NCBI GenBank assembly: GCA_945916025.1
Contig: CAMEGD010000012.1
Location: 1 to 22,202, forward strand
Direction: 5' to 3'
Origin: an uncultured Clostridia bacterium
Lineage (GTDB): Bacteria; Bacillota; Clostridia; Tissierellales; Peptoniphilaceae
Length of the DNA: 22,202 bases
Notes under the pieces: generated by a model
The model's database searches: none
What the model was told of the DNA's origin: nothing
The model's input: only the letters and a program-made list of their open reading frames with translations
Shown: in pieces, positions 8,365-16,333 of the stretch
Layout: each line of letters starts with the position of its first letter
How positions within the stretch are numbered: position 1 is the first letter of the stretch
Position numbers and translations under genes: made by a program

Positions 8365-9381
8365 ATGGCCACCATAAGAGATATTGCAAAAATAACTGGA
8401 TTTTCACCAGCTACAATTTCTAGGGTCTTAAATGAAGATAAATCAATTAGTGTAAAGGAAGAAACTAGAAATAGAATTCGAAATGTAGCTATAGAACTAG
8501 GTTACAAACCTAAACATACAAGTAATCCTGACAACAAGGTTATTGGAATAGTTCAGTGGATATCTTCTGATGCTGAATTGGAAGACCCATATTACTATAC
8601 CTTAAGACTAAGTGTAGAATCTTCATTAATGAAAAACAAAATTAATATAAAAAGGTATTATAAGGAAAACATGAAGGATGTCTTTAATGACCCTGACTTA
8701 AGCGGACTTATTTGCTTAGGAAAGTTTTCAGAAGACCATGGTGAAGAGTTTAGTAAGGACTTTAGTAGGATAGTCTTTGTAGACTACAACCCTAACAAGA
8801 AAAAGTTCCACAGTATTACATCTGATTTAGTAGACGGAACAAAACAGGCCATAAACCACCTAAAGAGCCTAGGCCACACTAAAATCGGCTTTATTGGTGG
8901 AAGGGAAAGGTCTGGAAAGAACAACGCACTATTTTTAGATGTAAGAGAAAAGACCTTTATAGAGGAAGTAGAAAAGGACAAGGAACTTGTTTATGACCCA
9001 ACCTTTAAGAAGGTTAGAAATTTTGATGCCATAACAGGATACGATTTAATGAACTCAATCCTAAAGGAAGAAGACCATCCCAAAGCCTATATTTGCGCAA
9101 GCGATTCCATAGCAATTGGAGCCTTAAGGTCCCTTGGAGAAAAAGATTTACTAAACAGCGGCCAGATTTCAATTGTAGGCTTTAATGATATAGCCATGGC
9201 CAAATTTACTAATCCACCATTAACAACAATAAGGATTAACACGAAGGTAATGGGAGAAATGGCTGTACAACTGATGTTATATTTATTAAATAACGAGCAG
9301 GTCCTTCCAATTAATATAGAGTGTAACACAGAGTTAGTAGTAAGGAACTCAACTTTCCCAAGTCTATTTAGTAAAGTTTAG
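8365..9381 (+). CDS. LacI/GalR-family transcriptional regulator, probably of the galactose island
   Basis: A 338-residue regulator with a LacI helix-turn-helix at residues 3-23 (TIRDIAKITGFSPATISRVLN core, including the hinge-proximal ISRVLN) and a periplasmic-binding-protein-like sensor domain from about residue 60. The sensor domain shows GHTKIGFIGG (about 170-180), CASDSIAIGA (about 243-252) and VGFNDI (about 271-276), all typical of the family. Length is normal. It is encoded one base after the DUF2812 stop behind AGGAGGAG and lies 109 bp upstream of mglB. That position, and the operator-like site at the mglB promoter, argue that it controls mgl and gal genes in response to galactose or a derivative. 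Whether it is a repressor or a carbon-catabolite regulator is not shown by the sequence. Confidence 0.88.
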   Translation: MATIRDIAKITGFSPATISRVLNEDKSISVKEETRNRIRNVAIELGYKPKHTSNPDNKVIGIVQWISSDAELEDPYYYTLRLSVESSLMKNKINIKRYYKENMKDVFNDPDLSGLICLGKFSEDHGEEFSKDFSRIVFVDYNPNKKKFHSITSDLVDGTKQAINHLKSLGHTKIGFIGGRERSGKNNALFLDVREKTFIEEVEKDKELVYDPTFKKVRNFDAITGYDLMNSILKEEDHPKAYICASDSIAIGALRSLGEKDLLNSGQISIVGFNDIAMAKFTNPPLTTIRINTKVMGEMAVQLMLYLLNNEQVLPINIECNTELVVRNSTFPSLFSKV

Positions 9382-9413
9382 TAAAATTTCATATAAGTTA
9401 GTGAATAATTTTA

Positions 9414-9427
9414 TGAAAACGATTGAC
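9414..9427 (+). promoter_or_regulatory. LacI-family operator or cre-like site at the mglB promoter
   Basis: TGAAAACGATTGAC contains the TGNAANCG half typical of LacI/CcpA-family operators around a central CG. The right half is imperfect: the expected CA is read as AC. It overlaps the -35 box at 9423-9428, a position suited to repression. Binding by the adjacent regulator or by CcpA is inferred. Confidence 0.5.
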
Positions 9428-9451
9428 CGAGTGATATTTAAGTTGTAATAT
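9423..9451 (+). promoter_or_regulatory. mglB promoter
   Basis: TTGACC (9423-9428) and TAATAT (9446-9451) are separated by 17 bp and lie about 40 bp before the mglB start codon at 9491. This is the best promoter between the regulator gene and the mgl genes. Confidence 0.7.
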
Positions 9452-9490
9452 AAGGATAAAATAATGTTAAATTTTGAAAGGTGGAAAAAA

Positions 9491-10639
9491 ATGAAAAAGA
9501 GTTTAAGTCTTTTATTGCTAGCTTTTGTAATGATATTTACTTTAGTAGCTTGTAATGATACTACTGAACCTGCTGAAACCGAAACAGAAACTACTGCTGA
9601 ACAAGCAGCAGAAGAAACAGCAGAAGAAACTGAAGAAGCTACTGCTCCTGCAGAAGGAGACACTGTAGAAGTTGGTGTTGCTATTTATCGTTTCGATGAT
9701 AACTTCATGACACTTTACAGAGAAGAATTAGAAAATTACTTCAACAAATTAACTGAAGAAACTGGCGTAAAATACGCTCTTGATATTCAAGATGGTAAAC
9801 AAGACCAAGCGACTCAAACTGAACAAATTAACAACTTTATCACTCAAGGTAAAGACGTTATGATTCTTAACTTAGTTGATAAAACTGCAGCTAACGCAGT
9901 AATCAACCTTGCTCAAGAAGCTGGAATCCCAATTGTATTCATAAACAGGGAACCAGAAACTGAAGATATGAAATTATGGCCTGGAAAAACAACTTACGTT
10001 GGTGCTGATGCAACTCAATCAGGAACTTTCCAAGGTGAAATCATAGCTGAAACACCTAATAAGGGTGACATCAATGGAGATGGAGTTATTAACTACATTA
10101 TGTTACAAGGTGACCCACAAAACGTTGATGCACAACAAAGAACAGAATTCTCTATAAAAGCTTTAGAAGATGCAGGTTTAACAGTTAAAGCTTTAGCTGA
10201 ACCATACCAAGCAAACTGGGATTCAGCAAAGGGCCAAGAATTTGCAGCTAATGCACTTGCTCAATTCGGAAAAGACTTAGAAGTAATCTTCTCAAACAAT
10301 GACGGAATGGCAATGGGAGCAATCCAATCTATTAACTCTGCAGGTAGAAAAGTAAACGAAGACATCTATTTAGTAGGTGTTGATGCTATACCTGAAGCAA
10401 TGCAAGCACTAGCAGATGGTACTTTAACTGGTACAGTATTAAATGACCATTACAACCAATCTCACACTGCTGCTGATATAGCAATTGAACTTGCAAATGG
10501 AAACGATGTTTCTAGCTACTATTGGATAGATTATGTAAAAGTATTAGATCAATCTAGCGCTGAACTTAAAGATTCTGAACCAAGAACTGAAACAGTTGAA
10601 GAAGCTGAAGCACGTTACGCTGAAAGAGAAAATAACTAA
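9491..10639 (+). CDS. mglB: Galactose/glucose-binding lipoprotein
   Basis: A 382-residue lipoprotein. A signal peptide ends in the lipobox LVAC, with Cys21 as the lipidated residue. An acidic Thr/Glu/Ala linker (about 22-57) then tethers the sugar-binding domain outside the membrane. Ligand-site motifs comparable to E. coli MglB are YRFDDN (66-71), INRE (151-154), D213 and R217, NWD near residue 247, NND, and VGVDA. A calcium loop DINGDGVIN (193-201) matches the EF-hand-like site of MglB. The position corresponding, by my memory alignment, to a sugar-contacting His in E. coli is Asn211 here. The frame is open to an ATG at 9464, but the ATG at 9491 follows AAAGGTGG and gives a normal signal peptide. 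A terminator lies just downstream. Confidence 0.9.
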   Translation: MKKSLSLLLLAFVMIFTLVACNDTTEPAETETETTAEQAAEETAEETEEATAPAEGDTVEVGVAIYRFDDNFMTLYREELENYFNKLTEETGVKYALDIQDGKQDQATQTEQINNFITQGKDVMILNLVDKTAANAVINLAQEAGIPIVFINREPETEDMKLWPGKTTYVGADATQSGTFQGEIIAETPNKGDINGDGVINYIMLQGDPQNVDAQQRTEFSIKALEDAGLTVKALAEPYQANWDSAKGQEFAANALAQFGKDLEVIFSNNDGMAMGAIQSINSAGRKVNEDIYLVGVDAIPEAMQALADGTLTGTVLNDHYNQSHTAADIAIELANGNDVSSYYWIDYVKVLDQSSAELKDSEPRTETVEEAEARYAERENN

Positions 10640-10652
10640 TCAAAACAAAGGT

Positions 10653-10683
10653 CAAGTGTGCTTTCGGGCACACTTGTTTTTTT
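10653..10683 (+). terminator. Intrinsic terminator between mglB and mglA
   Basis: A perfect 9-bp stem (10653-10661 with 10668-10676) with a TTTCGG loop is followed by seven T. It stands only 18 bp before mglA, leaving no clear room for a separate promoter. It probably gives partial termination so that the binding protein exceeds the ATPase and permease. Confidence 0.88.
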
Positions 10684-10700
10684 AAAAGAAAGGCAATATT

Positions 10701-12206
10701 ATGAGTCAATATATATTAGAAATGGAAAATATTAATAAGTCTTTTCCAGGGGTCAAAGCCTTAGACGATGTTAGTTTAAAGGTAAGACCTGGGACAGTGC
10801 ACGCCCTTATGGGAGAAAATGGGGCTGGAAAGTCCACTCTAATGAAAATTCTCTTTGGTATATATAATAGGGATTCAGGTACTGTAAAAATAGATGGAGA
10901 AGAAGTAGACTTAAACACGCCCCAAGAGGCCATGGACCATGGTGTTTCCATGATTCATCAAGAACTTCAACCTATACCTATGATGACTATTGGAGAAAAT
11001 ATATTTTTAGGTTCATACCCCCTTGGAAAATTTAACTTAGTAAACCATGAAAAGATGTATAAGGATACAAAGGCCTATTTAGACCAAGTAGCCCTTAAGG
11101 CTGACCCAAAGACCCTATTAAACGAACTTACTGTATCTCAAATGCAGTCAGTAGAAATAGCAAAGGCCCTTTCCAAATCATCAAAAATTATGATTATGGA
11201 CGAGCCTACATCATCATTAACATCCACGGAAGTAGAGACACTTTTTGGGATAATTAGGGATTTAACTTCAAAGGGAATGGCCATAATATACATTTCCCAC
11301 AAAATGGATGAGATTTTAAGAATTTCAGATGATATAACAATTATGCGTGATGGCAAGTATGTTGGCACTTGGCCAGCAAGCGAAATGACAAACGCAACTA
11401 TAATAAAAAATATGGTAGGAAGGGAACTTTTAAGCTTGTTTCCTGAAAAAACTAACACAGTCCATGAAGATGTTGTACTTGAAGTTAAGGACTTTACATC
11501 TCCAAATCCACTATCCTTTAAAGAATGTAAATTTGAACTAAAAAGAGGAGAAATCCTTGGGGTTGGAGGTCTAGTAGGGGCCCAAAGGACAGAACTATTA
11601 GAAGCTGTTTATGGAGTTAGACAATCTTCAAATGGAAAAATAATAAAAGACGGAAAAGAAATTAAGGTATCAAACCCTAAAGATGCTATAAATAATGGAA
11701 TAGCCCTAGTAACTGAAGACAGGAGACAAACTGGAATATTTGGAGTCTTATCAGTTAGGGACAATACTTCCATAGCATCCTTAAATAACTATGTTGGAAA
11801 GATTGGCCTACTTGACCAAGTAAAACTTGATCAGTTGGCAGAAAATAGTATAAATAGACTTTCCATAAAGACACCTAGTTTGGCAACCCAAATAAAGTCT
11901 TTATCAGGAGGTAACCAACAAAAGGTAATTTTATCAAGGTGGCTAGCAAATAACCCAGACATTCTAATTTTAGATGAACCTACTAGAGGAATTGACGTTG
12001 GAGCTAAGTATGAAATATACCAAATTATAAATGACCTAGCAGCTGAAGGAAAATCAATTATTATGATAACTTCAGAAATGTCAGAACTTTTAGGAGTATC
12101 AGACAGGATTATGGTAATGTGTGAAGGTAGAATTTCAGGATTTCTTCCAGGAGGTAGAAATACCACCCAAGAAAAAGTTATGGAACTAGCTACAAGATAT
12201 ATGTAA
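10701..12206 (+). CDS. mglA: Galactose/methyl-galactoside ABC importer ATPase
   Basis: A 501-residue protein with two fused nucleotide-binding domains, the usual length for MglA/RbsA-type sugar importer ATPases. Domain 1 has Walker A GENGAGKST (38-46), signature-region TVSQMQ (144-149) and Walker B KIMIMDEPT (162-170). Domain 2 has a degenerate Walker A GGLVGAQRTE (289-298), an intact signature LSGGNQQ (401-407) and Walker B ILILDEPTRG (421-430). This asymmetric pattern is normal for the family. It works at the inner face of the membrane and powers uptake through MglC of sugar delivered by MglB. The ATG follows GAAAGG. Sugar identity is inferred from MglB and the adjoining galactose genes. 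Confidence 0.93.
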   Translation: MSQYILEMENINKSFPGVKALDDVSLKVRPGTVHALMGENGAGKSTLMKILFGIYNRDSGTVKIDGEEVDLNTPQEAMDHGVSMIHQELQPIPMMTIGENIFLGSYPLGKFNLVNHEKMYKDTKAYLDQVALKADPKTLLNELTVSQMQSVEIAKALSKSSKIMIMDEPTSSLTSTEVETLFGIIRDLTSKGMAIIYISHKMDEILRISDDITIMRDGKYVGTWPASEMTNATIIKNMVGRELLSLFPEKTNTVHEDVVLEVKDFTSPNPLSFKECKFELKRGEILGVGGLVGAQRTELLEAVYGVRQSSNGKIIKDGKEIKVSNPKDAINNGIALVTEDRRQTGIFGVLSVRDNTSIASLNNYVGKIGLLDQVKLDQLAENSINRLSIKTPSLATQIKSLSGGNQQKVILSRWLANNPDILILDEPTRGIDVGAKYEIYQIINDLAAEGKSIIMITSEMSELLGVSDRIMVMCEGRISGFLPGGRNTTQEKVMELATRYM

Positions 12207-12216
12207 GGAGAAGACT

Positions 12217-13224
12217 ATGGAATCTACAAAGAAAAATTTTGATTTTAAACAATTTATGATTGACTATGCATTAATTGTTGTTGTCTTAATAATGATAATA
12301 TTTACAGGAGCAACTAGGGATAACTTTATCTCATTAATCAATTTGTCAAACTTAATGGGTAACGTATCTGTAAGGTTTATTATAGCCCTAGGCTGTGCAG
12401 GTTGCTTGATAATAAGGGGAACTGACTTATCTGCAGGACGTATAGTAGGTCTATCAGCTTTAATAACTGGTACCCTAGTTCAAAAACCAGAATATACATC
12501 TAAGTTTTTTGATAATTTACCAGACATGCCAATCTTTGTTCCACTACTAATTGTACTTGTAGTATGTGCCTTTTTTGGACTAATAAATGGACTTATTGTT
12601 GCTTATTTACATGTTCCACCATTCTTAGCAACACTAGGTACACAAATAATGATCTATGGAATAAATATGCTTTATTCGCAAAACAAGCCAATTGGTAACT
12701 TTAAGAACTCATTTATAAAAATAGGACAAGGAAAACTTCCTATACCAGGCCTAAACTGGGTGCCATATCTAGGAATTATAGCCGCCATTGTAGGAATACT
12801 AATTTGGATATTATTTACAAAGACTAGATATGGAAAATACATGTATGCCATAGGTGGAAACGAAGCAGCAGCAGAAGTTTCTGGAGTAAATGTAGAAAAA
12901 TCCAAGGTAAAAATATTTGCCTTAGCTGGATTATTGTATGGGTTAGCAGGATACTTATTAACAGCAAAAACTGGATCAGTTGGACCAGGATCAGGCCAAG
13001 GCTACGAACTTGAAGCCATTGCATCTGCAACAATAGGTGGAGTTTCCACAGCAGGTGGCCAAGGTACAGTACCAGGTATCCTACTAGGAGTATTTGTATT
13101 TGAACTTCTAAAAAACTCTTTATCCTTCTTGGGAGTATCTCCTGACATGACAAATGTTATTCAAGGTATTGTAATTGTAATTGCAGTTGCCCTTGATGTT
13201 AGAAGAACTTTAGTCAAAAAATAA
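12217..13224 (+). CDS. mglC: Galactose ABC importer permease
   Basis: A 335-residue permease of the RbsC/MglC class (BPD_transp_2). It has many hydrophobic segments, starting with a helix at about 16-30, and contains G-T-D-L-S-x-G-x-I-V-G-L-S-A (about 68-81) and IGGNEAAAEVSGVNV (about 207-221), both family hallmarks. It forms the membrane channel for the MglB-MglA system. It starts 10 bp after mglA behind TAAGGAG and is followed by a terminator hairpin 21 bp downstream, before the galactose enzymes. Nothing in its length or motifs looks damaged. Confidence 0.92.
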   Translation: MESTKKNFDFKQFMIDYALIVVVLIMIIFTGATRDNFISLINLSNLMGNVSVRFIIALGCAGCLIIRGTDLSAGRIVGLSALITGTLVQKPEYTSKFFDNLPDMPIFVPLLIVLVVCAFFGLINGLIVAYLHVPPFLATLGTQIMIYGINMLYSQNKPIGNFKNSFIKIGQGKLPIPGLNWVPYLGIIAAIVGILIWILFTKTRYGKYMYAIGGNEAAAEVSGVNVEKSKVKIFALAGLLYGLAGYLLTAKTGSVGPGSGQGYELEAIASATIGGVSTAGGQGTVPGILLGVFVFELLKNSLSFLGVSPDMTNVIQGIVIVIAVALDVRRTLVKK

Positions 13225-13245
13225 TTGAGACTTTGTAAATAGTGT

Positions 13246-13274
13246 AAAGAGGCCTTTTTATAAAGGTCTTTTTT
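13246..13274 (+). terminator. Intrinsic terminator between mglC and galM
   Basis: A stem of up to 12 bp (13246-13257 with 13262-13273, with G-T pairs) and a 4-nt loop ends in a T run. Only 23 bp separate it from the galM start codon and I see no promoter there, so galMTKE probably depend on read-through. Confidence 0.85.
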
Positions 13275-13297
13275 ATAAAATATATATGGAGAAAATA

Positions 13298-14185
13298 ATG
13301 AAAACTACTATAAATTTAGATAAACACTTAAATGAAGACGTCTTTTCTTTAGAAAATGACAAGTTAAAAGTTAAAGTCCTTAAAAAATTTGGAGGAAAAG
13401 TCGTATCCATAGTCCACAAGGAATCAGGTTACGAAGTCTTGTTCCAACCTACCAAGGAAAAATATGAAATGCCAAAATTAGGGGATTCCTTTGAAGACTA
13501 TGATACTTCTGGAATAGACGAAATGCTCCCAACTATAGATGAATGTTTTTATCCAAACTCCTATGAAAAATTAAATGACCATGGGGATGTTTGGGCTCAA
13601 GTTTGGGATTATGAAGAAAAGGAAGATAGTCTAGTTACCAGCGTTAGATCAGATACCCTAAAATTAGATCTAATTAGGACAATTTCCCTAAAAGATGAAG
13701 AAGTGATATTTTCTTATAAGCTAAAAAACCTAACAAAACAAGATCACTACTATCTTTGGGCCTTTCATGGACTATTAAACTTTGATGATTCTAGTTATTT
13801 TGAGTTTCCAATAAATTCAGAAATAGTAAACGTAAAGGACTCAAGTGTCTATGACTTTGACTACAAAAACCTAGGAGAATATGAAGATAATAAGGCCTAC
13901 AAGTTTTATTTTCCAGATGAAATAAAAGAGGGAAAGGTAAGTCTTATTCATAAATCAAAAAACATTAGAATTGACTACCAATATTCAACTGACATAAACA
14001 AGTATCTTGGAATTTGGATAAACAAGGGTGGCTTTAAAGGGGAATACAACCTTGCTATTGAACCTACAAGTGGTTATTTTGACTCCTTAGAAAGGGCCTT
14101 TAAAAACAAGAAGGCATCCTTAATTAAGTCTAGGGAAGAAAAGACTTGGGAACTTAGAATGAAGATTACAAGAGGAGATGACTAA
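13298..14185 (+). CDS. galM: Aldose 1-epimerase-family protein (galactose mutarotase-like)
   Basis: A 295-residue protein with a predicted galactose-mutarotase-like beta-sandwich. Candidate catalytic residues are H95 in NDHGDVW, H157 in WAFHGLL and E255 in AIEPTSGY, equivalent to the two His and the Glu of GalM-type enzymes. DEMLPTID (74-81) is a further family segment. Its role would be to interconvert beta- and alpha-D-galactose, supplying the alpha form to GalK. The frame also opens at an ATG at 13286, but GGAGA at 13288-13292 sits just before the ATG at 13298, so the latter is chosen. It is the first gene of a tight run and overlaps galT by one base (TAATG). Sequence divergence from classical GalM makes a related epimerase possible. 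Confidence 0.75.
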   Translation: MKTTINLDKHLNEDVFSLENDKLKVKVLKKFGGKVVSIVHKESGYEVLFQPTKEKYEMPKLGDSFEDYDTSGIDEMLPTIDECFYPNSYEKLNDHGDVWAQVWDYEEKEDSLVTSVRSDTLKLDLIRTISLKDEEVIFSYKLKNLTKQDHYYLWAFHGLLNFDDSSYFEFPINSEIVNVKDSSVYDFDYKNLGEYEDNKAYKFYFPDEIKEGKVSLIHKSKNIRIDYQYSTDINKYLGIWINKGGFKGEYNLAIEPTSGYFDSLERAFKNKKASLIKSREEKTWELRMKITRGDD

Positions 14186-15171
14186 TGGCAGAACTTAGAT
14201 ACAACCCCTTGTTAGATGACTATACTATGGTCAGTGCAGATAGGTCAAAAAGACCTGATATGCCTAAGGACTTTTGTCCATTTTGTATAGGCTCTGGTAA
14301 GGTTCCAGATAATTATGATGTACTAAAATATAACAACGACTTTCCAATCTTGTCCCAAGATCCACCAGAACCAGACAAGGTTGGTTCAGAATTTTATAAG
14401 ACAGAAAAGTCCTATGGAAAATGTGAAGTAATCCTATATTCACCAGACCACCATGGAAAACTATATGACCAATCTGAAGACCACCTAGTAAAACTAGTAA
14501 ACCTTTGGAAAGAAAGATTCTTGGACCTAAAAAAGGACCAAGGAATAAAATATATCTTTCCCTTTGAAAACAAGGGCAAGGAAGTTGGAACTACAATGCC
14601 CCATCCCCATGGGCAAATTTATGCCTATTCAAAAATGCCTCTAAGGATGAAATTAGAGCTAAAAAACTCCAAGGACTTTTTTGAAGAAAAGGGAAAAAAT
14701 ATTTATGACCAAATTATAGAAGAAGAAAGGAACTTTTTTGAAAGGATTATTTTTGAAAATGACTCTTTTATAGTTTTGATACCATTTTTTGCAAACTATC
14801 CCTTTGAGACTTATATAATTGCCAAGGGAGATGTAGCTTCCTTTGAAGACTTTGATGAAAAAATTACCCTAGACTTTGCTAGGAACCTAAGGGATTTAAG
14901 TGGAGCCTTTGACAAGGTTTATGAAAAGGCTTTTCCATATATGATGGGAATTTACCAAGTTCCAGTAAATACAGAAAAGTACAAGGACTCAAAGACTTAC
15001 TATAGGTTTAATGTAAAATTTTTCCCACCACTAAGGGGAGAAAACTCCATTAAGTACAATGCATCTTCAGAAACAGCTGTTTGGGTCCATGGAAACCCAA
15101 GGAGAGTTGAAGAAACAGCAATGGAACTTAGACAGGCCTATGAAAAGTTTGTAGGTAAAAGTCATGAATGA
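14185..15171 (+). CDS. galT: Galactose-1-phosphate uridylyltransferase, class I type
   Basis: A 328-residue GalT of the HIT superfamily. It transfers UMP from UDP-glucose to galactose-1-phosphate in the Leloir pathway. C31 and C34 in FCPFC look like zinc ligands and H89/H90 in SPDHHG fits the third. The active site reads GTTMPHPHGQ, with H140 as the likely zinc ligand and H142 as the uridylylated nucleophile. These are class I features. The length is slightly below E. coli GalT (about 348), because the N-terminus is short. It overlaps galM by 1 bp and galK by 8 bp, so translation is coupled. AGAGG precedes the ATG. Confidence 0.9.
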   Translation: MAELRYNPLLDDYTMVSADRSKRPDMPKDFCPFCIGSGKVPDNYDVLKYNNDFPILSQDPPEPDKVGSEFYKTEKSYGKCEVILYSPDHHGKLYDQSEDHLVKLVNLWKERFLDLKKDQGIKYIFPFENKGKEVGTTMPHPHGQIYAYSKMPLRMKLELKNSKDFFEEKGKNIYDQIIEEERNFFERIIFENDSFIVLIPFFANYPFETYIIAKGDVASFEDFDEKITLDFARNLRDLSGAFDKVYEKAFPYMMGIYQVPVNTEKYKDSKTYYRFNVKFFPPLRGENSIKYNASSETAVWVHGNPRRVEETAMELRQAYEKFVGKSHE

Positions 15172-16333
15172 AAAAGAAATACTAAAAAAAATTGAAGATA
15201 AGTTTTATGAAATGTTTGAGGCTAATGGAAGAAAGTTTTTCTCTCCAAGTAGAATAAATATTATAGGGGAACATATTGACTATAACGGAGGTAAGGTATT
15301 GCCTTGTGCTATAGAAATAGGAACCTATGCAATGGCCAAGGAAAACGACTTTGGAACCTTTAGACTTTATTCCCTTAATACACTTAGTGGGAAGGAAATT
15401 TCCTTAAAGAACTTAGACTTTGATGAAAAAAACGGATGGGCCAATTATGTAACTGGCATGGCCAAAGAAATAAAATCTCTAGGGAAGGACCTAAAGGGGG
15501 TTGACTGTGTAGTATATGGGAACATTCCTACAGGATCAGGTCTTTCTTCTTCAGCTTCCTTAGAAATGCTATTTGGGGAAATATTTAATAACTTATTTAA
15601 CCTTGGAATATCTAGGGAACAAATGAGTATTATAGGTATGAAAACAGAAAATGACCACCTTGGTCTAAAAACAGGAATAATGGACCAATTTGCCATATCC
15701 TTAGGAAAGGAAAACTCAGCAATACTTTTAGATACTGCAACCTTAGACTACAAGTATATAGATATAGACTTAGAAGACAACATTCTAGTAATTCTAAATA
15801 CTAACAAACCAAGGTCTTTAGTAGTATCAAAGTACAACGAAAGAAGGGCAGAAACCCAAAAGGGATTAGATATACTAAAGGACTTTGTAAGTATAGAAAA
15901 TTTAAGTCAACTACACACCCTTAATAACTACGAAGAAATAATTAAAACCATTAAGGACCCAACAATATACAAGAGGGTAAAATATGTAGTAGAAGAAAAC
16001 ATTAGGGTAAATGAAATGATTAAGGCTATGGAAGACAAGGATTACGAAAAAATGGGAAAGCTACTAGATGAATCCCACGAGTCTTTAAAAAATCTCTATG
16101 AAGTAACTGGTCTAGAACTAGATTCCATAGTAGAAGGGGCTAGACTTTCCCCTTATACCCTAGGTGCTAGAATGACTGGAGCAGGATTTTCAGGATGTGC
16201 CATTGCTTTAGTAAGAAAAGAGGGCCTAAAGGACCTAGAAGAAAAAGTAAAAAATTACTACAAGAAAAAGACAGGCCTTGATGGAGAAATAATTATTTCA
16301 AACATAATAGGGGGCCCAAGGGAGATTATATGA
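15164..16333 (+). CDS. galK: Galactokinase
   Basis: A 389-residue GHMP kinase that phosphorylates alpha-D-galactose at C1 with ATP. The galactokinase signature SPSRINIIGEHIDYNGG is at 27-43, the ATP-binding PTGSGLSSSAS at 122-132, the catalytic Asp is D174 in GIMDQF, and the C-terminal GHMP motif reads RMTGAGFSGCA. Length is standard and all motifs are intact. It starts inside the galT 3' end (8-bp overlap) with only a weak ribosome binding site, so it is probably translated by coupling. It overlaps galE by 4 bp (ATGA). Confidence 0.95.
   Translation: MNEKEILKKIEDKFYEMFEANGRKFFSPSRINIIGEHIDYNGGKVLPCAIEIGTYAMAKENDFGTFRLYSLNTLSGKEISLKNLDFDEKNGWANYVTGMAKEIKSLGKDLKGVDCVVYGNIPTGSGLSSSASLEMLFGEIFNNLFNLGISREQMSIIGMKTENDHLGLKTGIMDQFAISLGKENSAILLDTATLDYKYIDIDLEDNILVILNTNKPRSLVVSKYNERRAETQKGLDILKDFVSIENLSQLHTLNNYEEIIKTIKDPTIYKRVKYVVEENIRVNEMIKAMEDKDYEKMGKLLDESHESLKNLYEVTGLELDSIVEGARLSPYTLGARMTGAGFSGCAIALVRKEGLKDLEEKVKNYYKKKTGLDGEIIISNIIGGPREII

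Noticed and set aside
9364..9663. A serine/alanine/valine-rich minus-strand open frame
   Set aside because: It is the reverse of the acidic MglB linker and the upstream region; its repeats reflect GAA/ACA/GCA codons on the other strand.
11831..12166. A 111-codon minus-strand open frame
   Set aside because: It is antisense to the second nucleotide-binding domain of mglA, and its composition follows from the sense codons.
12824..13153. A leucine-rich minus-strand open frame of 109 codons
   Set aside because: It lies wholly opposite mglC, is low in complexity and looks like the shadow of hydrophobic codons. It has no ribosome binding site and no family motif.
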